A stretch of 64,000 nt of DNA. It comes from Variovorax sp. OV700 (lineage in GTDB: Bacteria; Pseudomonadota; Gammaproteobacteria; Burkholderiales; Burkholderiaceae_C). Numbering within the stretch: the first letter of the stretch is position 1; the number at the start of each line of letters is the position of its first letter. Location of the stretch: assembly GCF_900099805.1 (NCBI RefSeq), contig NZ_FNDR01000003.1:186001-250000 (forward strand), read 5' to 3'. Below the pieces are notes generated by a model that worked only from the letters and a program-made list of their open reading frames with translations, did not search any database and was not told the DNA's origin. The translations under genes and the position numbers were made by a program. This document shows positions 18,323 to 26,611 of the stretch, in pieces.

Positions 18323-19246
18323 TCATCCGTCGGGATCTTCGTCGGCCTGGGCCTGGAACATGCGCGTGAAATCGCAGCATTCCTGCGCCAGCATCACGAT
18401 GGACGAGGTGAGCGCGCTGCGATGCTCGCCCTTGTGCATGGCCACGTAGCGCACCACCGGCAGGGCAGGCACCACGTCGATCACGGCGAGCATGCCGGCC
18501 GAAACGAGCGGGTCTAGGCACTGGCGCGGAAGGTAGCTCACCCCCAGCCCCGACACGGTGAGCCCTGTCAGGGCCACGAGATTGCTCACTACGATGGTGT
18601 CGGAAGGCTGCACGCCTTGGTCCTTCATCCAGGCGTCGTAGGCGCGGCCGGTGCCGGAGTTCTTGCCCTGCACCAGCATGCGGTGCCGCGCGAGTTCGTG
18701 CAGCCGCATGCGGCCGGTGGCCGGCACCACGCCGGGCTTGCACATCCAGGCGCTCTTCACCTGGCCGATGGCCTTGCTCTGCATGCGCGAATCGGCAAAG
18801 GTGTCGGGCACGATCACCATGTCGAGCTCGTCGGCCAAGAGCTTGTCGCGCAACTGGAGGCTGTCGTCGACGTCGGGCTCGAGAATGACCTTGGGATAGT
18901 GCTGCTGGATCAGGCCGACCAGCCGCGGCAGCCATGTCATCGCGGTCAGTTCGGTCACGCCGATGCGCAGCCGGCGCTCCACCACGCCCGGCTTGCCGAA
19001 CTGCTCGACGGCGGCGTCGCGTTGCTCGAGCAGCCTGGCCGCGAGCACGAACATCTCTTCGCCTTTTTCAGTCAGGCGCGCGGTGCGCTGGCTGCGGTCG
19101 AAAAGCTCGGTGTCGAACAGCAGCTCGAGTTCATGCACCCGCTTGGACACGGCCGACTGCGAGGTGTGAAGCTGGTTGGCCGCCTGGGCGAAGCCGCCGA
19201 GCTTGGCGATCCAGTACAGGGCTTCGAGCTGCTTGAAGGTCATCAT
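18323..19246 (-). CDS. LysR family transcriptional regulator
   Basis: This 307-residue regulator has the N-terminal winged helix FKQLEALYWIAKLGGFAQAA, then SQSAVSKRVHELELLFDTEL, within residues 1-60. The periplasmic-binding-like effector domain begins near residue 90 (RLRIGVTELTAMTWLPRLV). The start could be either of two adjacent ATGs at 19246 and 19243. It is divergent from the amino-acid binding protein and class V aminotransferase pair across about 139 bases, which also contain AT-rich promoter-like sequence. By the usual LysR arrangement it should control that pair. Confidence 0.88.
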   Translation of the reverse strand: MMTFKQLEALYWIAKLGGFAQAANQLHTSQSAVSKRVHELELLFDTELFDRSQRTARLTEKGEEMFVLAARLLEQRDAAVEQFGKPGVVERRLRIGVTELTAMTWLPRLVGLIQQHYPKVILEPDVDDSLQLRDKLLADELDMVIVPDTFADSRMQSKAIGQVKSAWMCKPGVVPATGRMRLHELARHRMLVQGKNSGTGRAYDAWMKDQGVQPSDTIVVSNLVALTGLTVSGLGVSYLPRQCLDPLVSAGMLAVIDVVPALPVVRYVAMHKGEHRSALTSSIVMLAQECCDFTRMFQAQADEDPDG

Positions 19247-19385
19247 GGTGCGTGCCCTTGTATTGAATACTTTTATTCATGTTATTCGATCACAAAAAAT
19301 CGCTTTTAGAAATTTGAAGGTGCGCAGAAGATTCGTTCCGGTCTTGCCCCGTGTACTTCCTGCCTCATCCTCAAAGGAACATTCC

Positions 19386-20279
19386 ATGAACCTCAAACAG
19401 TCCCTCGCGCTCGGCGCCAGCATTGCGCTGCTCTGCGGTGCTGCCGCCGCGCAAGAGAGCCCGACGCTGCGCAAGATCAAGGAAACCGGCACGGTGCAGA
19501 TCGGCAGCCGCGACACGCAGATTCCGTTCTCTTACAAGACCGGCGCCGAAAGCGCGCCCATCGGCTTCACCAACGAGATCTGCCTGAAGGTGGTCGATGC
19601 GATCAAGGCCAAGCTCGGCCTTCAGAAGATCGAGGTGCGCTACACACTGCTCAACTCGACCAACCGCATTCCGCTGGTTCAGAACGGCACGGTCGACCTC
19701 GATTGCGCGACCACCACCAACACGGTGCAGCGCCAGCAGCAGGTCGACTTTGCGCCGAGCCATTTCGTCACCAACATCACCGCCGCGGTGAAGAAGAACT
19801 CGGGCATCAACTCGATCGCCGACCTGCAGGGCAAGACCGTCGCCACGGTGGCCGGCAGCACATCCATGCAGCTGCTGCGCGGCTTCCGCAAGACGGAGAA
19901 CATCGAGGTGCAGGAAATCGCGGGCAAGGACACGGCCGACGCCTTTCTGCTGCTTGCGAGCGACCGCGCCGTGGCCTATGTGCTGGACGACGTGCAGCTG
20001 GCCGGCCTCATCGCCAACCAGCCGAACGCCTCCGACTACAAGTTGCTGAAAGACGTGCTGCGCCAGGAGCCTTACGGCATCATGATGCGCAAGGACGACC
20101 CTCAGTTCAAGGCCATCGTCGACCAGGCCGTGACCGAGATGATGAAGTCGGGCGCCATCGACAAGCTCTATGCCAAGTGGTTCATGACACCCATTCCTCC
20201 GCGCAACGTGAACCTCAACTTCCCGATGTCCGACGCCGTGCGCGAGGCCTACAAGAACCCGAACAACAAGGGCGTGTGA
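19386..20279 (+). CDS. amino-acid ABC transporter periplasmic binding protein (GltI-like)
   Basis: This 297-residue exported protein carries a Sec signal peptide (LALGASIALLCGAAAA, cleavage near residue 22). A family-3 solute-binding fold follows: IGSRDTQIPFSYK, IGFTNEICLKVVDAI, and the conserved VQNGTVDLDCATTTNT. AAAGGAAC precedes the start at good spacing. It resembles glutamate/aspartate binding proteins. No ABC permease or ATPase gene accompanies it; the next gene, two bases downstream, is a PLP enzyme. It therefore either uses a permease encoded elsewhere or delivers a ligand specific to the neighbouring enzyme. Confidence 0.88.
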   Translation: MNLKQSLALGASIALLCGAAAAQESPTLRKIKETGTVQIGSRDTQIPFSYKTGAESAPIGFTNEICLKVVDAIKAKLGLQKIEVRYTLLNSTNRIPLVQNGTVDLDCATTTNTVQRQQQVDFAPSHFVTNITAAVKKNSGINSIADLQGKTVATVAGSTSMQLLRGFRKTENIEVQEIAGKDTADAFLLLASDRAVAYVLDDVQLAGLIANQPNASDYKLLKDVLRQEPYGIMMRKDDPQFKAIVDQAVTEMMKSGAIDKLYAKWFMTPIPPRNVNLNFPMSDAVREAYKNPNNKGV

Positions 20280-20281
20280 AG

Positions 20282-21598
20282 ATGCCGGCAAACACAAACC
20301 ACGCCAACGGGCTGGCGTTTTCCGACGCGCTGATGCGCGAGGTGAAACAGCGCTTTCTCAACGTCGACCACGATCACCACGGGCGCGAACGCCTCTACTT
20401 CGACAACGCGGGCGGCTCGTTCCGGCTGAAGGCGGCAGTCGAGCGCTTCATGCAGGTCGATGCCATTCCCGACAACGCGGAGCGCATCCACGCCACTGCC
20501 GTCGAGCTGCAGCAGATCCAGGCCAGGGCCGCGGCCGACGTGCGCACCATCCTCAACGCGCGGGGCGGCAGCGTCTATGCATCGCTGACGGCATCGGGCG
20601 CGATGTTCGACATGGTGCGCGCGGTGGCCGAGAACGTGCCGGGCACGAACATGGTCACCACCGTGCTTGAGCACCCCTCGTCATTCGACGCCATGAGCCT
20701 CTATGCGGGCAAGACCGGCCGTGAACTGCGAGTGGCCAGGAGCAACCCCGAGACCGGCGGCGTCGATGCCGATGAGATCGTGCGGTTGGTGGATAAGGAC
20801 ACCTGCCTGCTCAACGTGATCTATGCATCCAATATCTCGGGTGCCAAGCTCGACATGGAACAGATCGTCCGGCGCGCGCGCGAGTTCAAGCCCGATCTCT
20901 ACATCGTGGTGGACGCTGTGCAGCATGCGCCGCACGGCCTGATCGACCTTGAGAAGACGCCCGTCGACGGCATCAATATGGCGCCGTACAAGTTCTTCGG
21001 TTGCCGGGGCTCGGGCCTGTCGTGGGTGTCGGACCGCGCGGCGCTGCTGCCCCATCACAAGCTCGCGGGCAAGAAGCCCGACTTCTGGGACCTGGGCAGC
21101 TCCGCGCCTTGGCAGTTTGCCGTGCTCACCGAGATCGTGGACTATGTGTGCTGGCTCGGCGGAAATTTTTCGGACGCCACCGAGCGCCGCGCGCTGTTCG
21201 AGGCGGGCATTGCGCACATCGAGCTGCACGAGCGGGCCTTGCTCGCGGCGCTGCTGGACGGGAGCGGCAAGGCCACGGGCCTGCGCAGTATCGAAGGCGT
21301 GAAAGTCTTCCTCGATCACCCGGACCTGACGAAGCGCGACCTGATCATCGGCATCGGCTTCGAGCATCTCGATTGCACGCAGGCGGTGGTCGAGTACGGC
21401 AAGCGCGGCGTCACCGTGTACGAGCGTGCGGCGAGCAGCATCTACTCGAAGCGCATGCTCGATTCCTTCGGCCTCGAAGGCACGGTGCGGGTTTCGCCAC
21501 TGCACTGCCACTCGGCCGCCGACGTGGAGAAGTTTCTCCAGGTGACGCAGGAGATTGTCGTCAGCGCGAAGGGACTGCGGACAGGAACCGGCGGATGA
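20282..21598 (+). CDS. class V aminotransferase / cysteine desulfurase-like PLP enzyme
   Basis: This 438-residue fold-type I PLP protein shows YFDNAGGSFRLKAAVERF at the N-terminus, LYIVVDAVQHAPHGLIDL around the cofactor Asp, and MAPYKFFGCRGSGLSWV with the Schiff-base lysine. It groups by eye with the isopenicillin-epimerase/selenocysteine-lyase branch rather than with the ureidoglycine-glyoxylate aminotransferase PucG. It starts two bases after the binding-protein stop, so the two are one operon under the divergent LysR. The substrate is unknown; an amino acid bound by the upstream protein is a reasonable guess. The last 38 bases overlap the convergent hydrolase gene. Confidence 0.82.
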   Translation: MPANTNHANGLAFSDALMREVKQRFLNVDHDHHGRERLYFDNAGGSFRLKAAVERFMQVDAIPDNAERIHATAVELQQIQARAAADVRTILNARGGSVYASLTASGAMFDMVRAVAENVPGTNMVTTVLEHPSSFDAMSLYAGKTGRELRVARSNPETGGVDADEIVRLVDKDTCLLNVIYASNISGAKLDMEQIVRRAREFKPDLYIVVDAVQHAPHGLIDLEKTPVDGINMAPYKFFGCRGSGLSWVSDRAALLPHHKLAGKKPDFWDLGSSAPWQFAVLTEIVDYVCWLGGNFSDATERRALFEAGIAHIELHERALLAALLDGSGKATGLRSIEGVKVFLDHPDLTKRDLIIGIGFEHLDCTQAVVEYGKRGVTVYERAASSIYSKRMLDSFGLEGTVRVSPLHCHSAADVEKFLQVTQEIVVSAKGLRTGTGG

Positions 21599-22514
21599 CC
21601 GGAGCCACTTGCTCGAGATGCGTCTCGAGCAGCCAGTGGCCGCCGTCCGTCAGCACCAGCTCGGCCTTCGGAAGGTCACGCAAGTAAGCCCGCGCGGAGG
21701 CCTCGGGCATATAGCCATCGTTGGGTCCCCAGACAATGAGCGCCGGCGGCTGGTGCTCGCGCAGATAGGCCTGATAGCGCGGGAACCATTCGAGGTTCTT
21801 CTTCAGCCCCTCCATCAGCTTGAGCGAGAGCTCGTGGCGCGGCGGTGTGTCCATCATGGGCCAGTGCATCTTCCATAGGTCGGGCGGAATCTGGGTGGCC
21901 TGTGCTTCGGAAACCTCGCCGACGAACTCGGCGCGAAAACCGTCTTCGCTCACCGCCTCTTCGAGCACCGCGCGGTGCTTGGCCGATGGATCGCGCCAGT
22001 ATTCCTGAATGGCCCGGTACTTGGGTCCGAGCGTGTCTTCGTAGATGTCACCGTTCTGGATGATCACCGCGGTCACGCGCTCAGGGCGGCGGATCGCCAG
22101 GCGCAAGCCGATCTGCGATCCATAGTCGTGCAGATAGAGCGCGTACCGATCGAGTTCAAGCTTGTCGCAGAAGGCTTCCAGAAAGCCTGCATAGGCATCG
22201 AAGTCGAAGCCAAAAGTACCAGCGGGCGGAGTGTCGCTCAGTCCAAAGCCGGGATAGTCCGGCGCCACGAGGCGCCATTGGTCCGCCAGTGCCGGCATGA
22301 GCCGGCGGTACTGGAACGACGAGCATGGGTATCCGTGCGGCAGCAGCAGCACCGGTGCGTCAACCGGGCCAGCTTCGCGGTAGAAGATCCGCATCCCGTC
22401 GACATCGGTGAAGCGGTGCTGGACCGCGCCGGAGTCGGCGGTCAGCGGGGAGGCAGCAAGTGGGGGCGTAGAGGGTGTGAAAAATGCGCGTTCGGTCATG
22501 CAGCCATGCTGCAT
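21561..22514 (-). CDS. alpha/beta hydrolase, haloalkane dehalogenase / epoxide hydrolase type
   Basis: This 317-residue enzyme has an Asp nucleophile in LYLHDYGSQIG instead of the Ser of esterases. It also shows HGYPCSSFQYRRLMPALA for the oxyanion region, the GFGLSDTP loop, and DGGHWLLETHL with the catalytic His. Those features match the haloalkane dehalogenase and epoxide hydrolase group. The ATG at 22514 is used, but another ATG at 22499 and a TTG at 22520 are possible. Its 3' end overlaps the convergent aminotransferase gene by 38 bases. Context gives no substrate. Confidence 0.82.
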   Translation of the reverse strand: MQHGCMTERAFFTPSTPPLAASPLTADSGAVQHRFTDVDGMRIFYREAGPVDAPVLLLPHGYPCSSFQYRRLMPALADQWRLVAPDYPGFGLSDTPPAGTFGFDFDAYAGFLEAFCDKLELDRYALYLHDYGSQIGLRLAIRRPERVTAVIIQNGDIYEDTLGPKYRAIQEYWRDPSAKHRAVLEEAVSEDGFRAEFVGEVSEAQATQIPPDLWKMHWPMMDTPPRHELSLKLMEGLKKNLEWFPRYQAYLREHQPPALIVWGPNDGYMPEASARAYLRDLPKAELVLTDGGHWLLETHLEQVAPVIRRFLSAVPSR

Positions 22515-22594
22515 GTCCAAGCCGCCGCGCTGCTGTAGGCGGCGATTGACTTGCCGAGTCGGACGCCCCCAAACGAGGACATCCGCTCACTAGC

Positions 22595-23821
22595 TCAGGC
22601 GAGCAGGTCGCTCAGCGTGCGCGCAATCACCTTGGTGGCGCGGCGCAGGTCTTCGAGCACCACGCGCTCGTCGCTGCGCTTGGCATGCGACTCGAGCACG
22701 GTGCGCGGGCCGGCGCCGTAGATCACGCCAGGGATGCCGGCTTCGCCGTACAGGCGAACGTCGGTGTAGAGCGGGGTGCCCATGGCCTTGATCGGCTCGC
22801 CGAACACTGCCTGGCCGTGCTTCTGGATGGCATCCACCAGCGGCTGGTTGCCGGCCAGCGGCTTCATCGAATTGGCGAGCAGCAGGCGCTTGATCTCCAC
22901 CGTGATGCCGGCGCTTTCCGCAGCCGCATCGGCGATCACCTTGCGGATCGTCGCCTCGACCTCGACGGGGTTCTCTTCGGGGATCATGCGGCGGTCGAGC
23001 TTGAACACGACCTTGCCGGGCACCACGTTGGTGTTGGTGCCGCCTTCGATGCGGCCCACGTTGAGGTAGGGGTGCGTGATGCCTTCGACCTTCGACGTCA
23101 CCTGCTGGTAGAGCGTGTTCTGCGCGTAGAGCGCATTGAGGATCTTGACGGCGCCCTGCAGGGCATCGACGCCCGTGGTGGGAATGGCCGCGTGGGCCAT
23201 CTTGCCGTGCACCGTCACTTCCATCTGCAGGCAGCCGTTGTGCGCCGTGACCACTTCGTAGCTGAAACCGGCCGCGATCATCAGGTCGGGCTTGGTCAGG
23301 CCCTGCTTGAGCAGCCAGCCCGGGCCGAGGATGCCGCCGAATTCTTCGTCGTAGGTGAAGTGCAGCTCGACGCTGCCCTTGGTCGGCCTGGCGGCGGCTT
23401 CGAGCGCGCGCAGCGCGAAGGTGAAGCTCGCGAAGTCGCTCTTGCTCACGGCGGCGGCGCGGCCGTAGAGGCTGCCCTCTGCAATTTCGCCACCGTAGGG
23501 GTCGTGCGTCCAGCCGTCGCCCGGCGGCACCACGTCGCCGTGCGCGTTGAGCGCCACGGTTCGGCCACCGCTCCCATACTGACGGCGCACGATCAGGTTG
23601 GTGATCGATTCGAGGCCGTAGTCCTTTACTTCCTGCTCCGGCACCGCGTGCTTCTCGGCTTCCATGCCGAAATCTTTCAGCAGCTCGGCCGTGCGCTCGG
23701 CATGCGGCGCGTTGTTGCCGGGCGGCGTGTCCGTGGGCACGCGCACCAGCTGCTGCAGAAACTGCACTTCTTCGTCGAAGTGGGCGTCGATCCAGGCGTC
23801 GAGCTTGGCGTAGTCGGTCAT
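22595..23821 (-). CDS. M20 family metallopeptidase/amidohydrolase (ArgE/DapE-like)
   Basis: This 408-residue enzyme has the M20 two-zinc layout. NAHGDVVPPGDGW supplies His and Asp, HFTYDEEFGG the catalytic and metal-binding glutamates, and ESHAKRSDERV the final His. A lid domain lies between residues about 190 and 310. It is the last gene of the GntR-puuE-uraD/allC-M20 operon, 11 bases after the fusion gene. In that position it could hydrolyse ureidoglycine, ureidoglycolate or an N-carbamoyl amino acid released in purine breakdown. The usual family activity is deacylation of N-acyl amino acids. The assignment to a step is open. Confidence 0.82.
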   Translation of the reverse strand: MTDYAKLDAWIDAHFDEEVQFLQQLVRVPTDTPPGNNAPHAERTAELLKDFGMEAEKHAVPEQEVKDYGLESITNLIVRRQYGSGGRTVALNAHGDVVPPGDGWTHDPYGGEIAEGSLYGRAAAVSKSDFASFTFALRALEAAARPTKGSVELHFTYDEEFGGILGPGWLLKQGLTKPDLMIAAGFSYEVVTAHNGCLQMEVTVHGKMAHAAIPTTGVDALQGAVKILNALYAQNTLYQQVTSKVEGITHPYLNVGRIEGGTNTNVVPGKVVFKLDRRMIPEENPVEVEATIRKVIADAAAESAGITVEIKRLLLANSMKPLAGNQPLVDAIQKHGQAVFGEPIKAMGTPLYTDVRLYGEAGIPGVIYGAGPRTVLESHAKRSDERVVLEDLRRATKVIARTLSDLLA

Positions 23822-23832
23822 GATTTTTCTTT

Positions 23833-25635
23833 TCAGTGAGCTTGTTCGGCAGCGAGGTTGTCCAGCAGGTGGCGGAAGGCCTCCACCGCGAGCTGGATGT
23901 CGTCGTTGGTGCTCGATTCGAGCGGGTTGTGGCTGATACCCGAGTTGATGCCGCGCACGAAGAGCATGGCCTGCGGCATCACCTCGTGCAGCTTCATCGC
24001 GTCGTGGCCAGCGCCGCTGGGCATGCGGAAAAGCGGTATGCCCAGCGCGTCGACGGCCTTTTCCCAGCGCTGCTGCCAGTCGGGCGCACTGGGCGCGGCG
24101 GCCGCGCGCATAGTCTCTTCGAGCTCGTAGCGCACGCCGCGGCGCTCGCAGATGGCCTTCAGTTCGTCGACCACGTCGGTTGCCAGCGCGTCGCGCTGCG
24201 CGTTGTTGGGTGCGCGCAGGTCGAGGCTGAACTTGCAGCGGCCCGGCACCACGTTGATCGAGCCGCTGGGCACTTCGAGCATGCCCACGGTGCCGACAGA
24301 GTCGCCGTCTTTCGCTGCACGTTGTTCGGTGAACAGAATGAGCTCGGCCACCGCGGCGGCCGCGTCGCGGCGGCGGTCCATGGGGGTGGTGCCGGCATGG
24401 CTGGCCATGCCGATCACTTCGCCCACGTAACGCACGCTGCCGTTGATGGAGGTGACGATGCCGAGCGGCAGGTCGAGCTCGGTGAGCACGGGGCCCTGCT
24501 CGATGTGCACCTCGACAAAGCCGAGGTAGCGCGCCGGATCGCGCTGGATCTTCGGAATGTCTTCCTGCTTGAGGCCCGCTTGCTGCATGGCCTCGCGCAT
24601 GGTGATGCCGTCGGCATCTTTCTGATCGAGCCAGCGTTGATCGAAATGACCGATGAGCGCGCCCGAGCCCAGGAAGGTGGCCTTGTAGCGCTGGCCTTCT
24701 TCTTCCGCGAAGCCGACGACTTCGAAGGCGAAGGGCAGGCGCTTGCCTTGCCGCTTGAGCTCGCGCACGCAGGCCATCGGCACAAAGATGCCCAGGCGCC
24801 CGTCGTATTTGCCGCCGTTGCGCACGGTGTCGTAGTGCGAGCCGGTGAGCAGTGCCTTTGCGTCGGGCGTGGCGCCAGAACCTTCGATGAAGCCAGCGGC
24901 TTCATAGCGGCCCACCACGTTGCCGACTGCGTCGATGTGCACCGAGTCGAAGCCGCAATCGCGCATCAGGCCCGAGATCCGTGCGGCGCAGGCGCGGTGC
25001 GCGTCGGTCAGGTAGGTGACCGTGAGCTGGCCCTTTTCGGCATAGCCCGGATCGGTGTGCACCGAGAGCGCTTCCTGCCAGTCCCACACGTCGTTGCCGA
25101 GCGAGACGTTGGCGCCGAACTTGTCGTCGAGCCGGATCTCGGCAATGCGATGGATGTTGCGCAGCGCCTCGCCGAGTTCGAAGGCGGGGTGGTTGAACAG
25201 CCGGCGCTCGAAGGTGTCGATGATCTCGCGCTTGGAAAGGCCCGTGCCGCGCGGCCCGCGCACCGCGAGGATGAACGGGAAGCCGAATTTCGCGTTGTAG
25301 TCGGCATTGAGCTGCTGGATCTTCGCAAACTCCTCGGGCGTGCAGTCGGTCAGGCCGGCCTTGCTTTGCTCGTTGGTCGATTCGGCCGTGAGCGTCTTGC
25401 TGACCATGGCCTTGCCCGCGAGTTCGGGGTGGGCGCGAATCAGCCCGATCTGCTCATCGGCCGACGACGCGGCCAGCGCCTGCACCAGCGCATGCTTGAG
25501 GTGCGCGAGCGAGCGGAAGGGGCGTGCGGCCAGTGCGCGCTGGGCGATCCAGGGCGAGTGCTCGTAGATGCCGTCGAGCAGCGCGACGGCTTCGGCCGGC
25601 ACTGCGGCATTGAGTTGGGCGATGGTGAGGCTCAT
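23833..25635 (-). CDS. fused OHCU decarboxylase (UraD) - allantoate amidohydrolase (AllC)
   Basis: One 600-residue protein joins two enzymes of urate breakdown. Residues about 1-170 are the OHCU decarboxylase: RAHPELAGKAM carries the catalytic His, and FPFILAVRG closes the domain. From about 180 on is an M20 allantoate amidohydrolase: TGSHYDTVRNGGKYDGRLG, FAEEEGQRYK, VEVHIEQGPVL, and ISHNPLESS with the metal ligands. The first domain makes (S)-allantoin stereospecifically; the second releases ammonia and ureidoglycine from allantoate. PuuE, the enzyme between the two steps, is encoded two bases upstream. ATG 25635 is the start; the ORF extends upstream only into puuE. Confidence 0.92.
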   Translation of the reverse strand: MSLTIAQLNAAVPAEAVALLDGIYEHSPWIAQRALAARPFRSLAHLKHALVQALAASSADEQIGLIRAHPELAGKAMVSKTLTAESTNEQSKAGLTDCTPEEFAKIQQLNADYNAKFGFPFILAVRGPRGTGLSKREIIDTFERRLFNHPAFELGEALRNIHRIAEIRLDDKFGANVSLGNDVWDWQEALSVHTDPGYAEKGQLTVTYLTDAHRACAARISGLMRDCGFDSVHIDAVGNVVGRYEAAGFIEGSGATPDAKALLTGSHYDTVRNGGKYDGRLGIFVPMACVRELKRQGKRLPFAFEVVGFAEEEGQRYKATFLGSGALIGHFDQRWLDQKDADGITMREAMQQAGLKQEDIPKIQRDPARYLGFVEVHIEQGPVLTELDLPLGIVTSINGSVRYVGEVIGMASHAGTTPMDRRRDAAAAVAELILFTEQRAAKDGDSVGTVGMLEVPSGSINVVPGRCKFSLDLRAPNNAQRDALATDVVDELKAICERRGVRYELEETMRAAAAPSAPDWQQRWEKAVDALGIPLFRMPSGAGHDAMKLHEVMPQAMLFVRGINSGISHNPLESSTNDDIQLAVEAFRHLLDNLAAEQAH

Positions 25636-25637
25636 GG

Positions 25638-26603
25638 TCAGCTTCCTTTGGCGGCCGCTTCGAAAGGGTGGACCTGCTTCCAGTGGCGCGCGATGTCCAG
25701 GCGCCGGCAGACCCACACGTTCTCGTGCTGGCCGATGTGATCGAGAAAGCGCTGCAGCGCGGTAATGCGGCCGGGCCGCCCGAGCAGCCGGCAGTGCATG
25801 CCGATGCTCATCATCTTGGGGCTGTTGTCGCCTTGCGGATCGCCTTCGGCATAGAGCGCGTCGAAGGTGTCCTTCATGTACTGGAAGAACGGGTCGGCGT
25901 GCGAATAGCCCTGCGGCAGCGCAAAGCGCATGTCGTTGCAGTCGAGCGTGTAGGGCACGATGAGCTGCGGCACCACTGTGCCGTCGGTCTTTTGCACCTT
26001 CATCCAGAACGGCAGGTCGTCGCCGTAGTAGTCGCTGTCGTATTCAAAGCCGCCGTAGTCGGCCACGAGGCGGCGCGTGCGCGGACTGTCGCGGCCGGTG
26101 TACCAGCCCAGCGCGCGCTCGCCCGTGAGCTTCTCGATGGCTTCCATGCCCAGGCGCATGTGCTCGCGCTCGGTGGCTTCGTCCAGGTTCTGGTAATGGA
26201 TCCAGCGCCAGCCGTGGCAGGCGATCTCATGGCCCAGTTCCTTGAAGGCGGCGGCCAGTTCGGGGTAGCGTTCCAGCGCCATGCCCACGCCGAAGACGGT
26301 GAGCGGCAGGCCACGTTTTTCGAACTCGCGCAGGATGCGCCACACGCCGGCACGCGAGCCGTATTCGTAGATGCCTTCCATGCTGATGTGCCGGTCCGGA
26401 AAGCTGGCCGGGTTGAACATCTCGGAGAGGAATTGTTCGGAGCCCGCGTCGCCGTGCAGCGTGGCGTTCTCGCCGCCCTCTTCGTAGTTGAGGACGAACT
26501 GCACCGCGATGCGCGCGCCGCCGGGCCATCGGGCGTGCTGCGGATTGCGGCCATAGCCGACGAGGTCGCGCGGGTAGGGCAGGGTGGTGTCGTAGACGGT
26601 CAT
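25638..26603 (-). CDS. puuE: allantoinase PuuE (polysaccharide-deacetylase fold)
   Basis: This 321-residue protein is the metal-independent allantoinase of the polysaccharide deacetylase superfamily, unrelated to the amidohydrolase AllB. It begins YPRDLVGYGRNPQHARWPGG and shows VQFVLNYEEGGENATLHGD, EIACHGWRWIHYQNLDEATE, GWYTGRDSPRTRRL and FEYDSDYYGDDLPFW, all typical of PuuE. It opens the hydantoin ring of (S)-allantoin to allantoate in the cytosol. It is two bases upstream of the uraD-allC fusion and eight bases downstream of the GntR gene, so product is passed directly to the next operon-encoded enzyme. Confidence 0.95.
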   Translation of the reverse strand: MTVYDTTLPYPRDLVGYGRNPQHARWPGGARIAVQFVLNYEEGGENATLHGDAGSEQFLSEMFNPASFPDRHISMEGIYEYGSRAGVWRILREFEKRGLPLTVFGVGMALERYPELAAAFKELGHEIACHGWRWIHYQNLDEATEREHMRLGMEAIEKLTGERALGWYTGRDSPRTRRLVADYGGFEYDSDYYGDDLPFWMKVQKTDGTVVPQLIVPYTLDCNDMRFALPQGYSHADPFFQYMKDTFDALYAEGDPQGDNSPKMMSIGMHCRLLGRPGRITALQRFLDHIGQHENVWVCRRLDIARHWKQVHPFEAAAKGS

Positions 26604-26611
26604 GGGGTGGA

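Noticed and set aside
20282..21598. Assignment of the class V aminotransferase as ureidoglycine-glyoxylate aminotransferase (PucG)
   Set aside because: The sequence has the selenocysteine-lyase/epimerase style N-terminus and pairs with a binding protein under a separate LysR, not with the purine operons.
23836..25740. Plus-strand open frame of 634 codons opposite the uraD-allC fusion
   Set aside because: The minus strand carries two well-known enzyme domains; the plus-strand translation is His/Ala/Val-rich shadow sequence.
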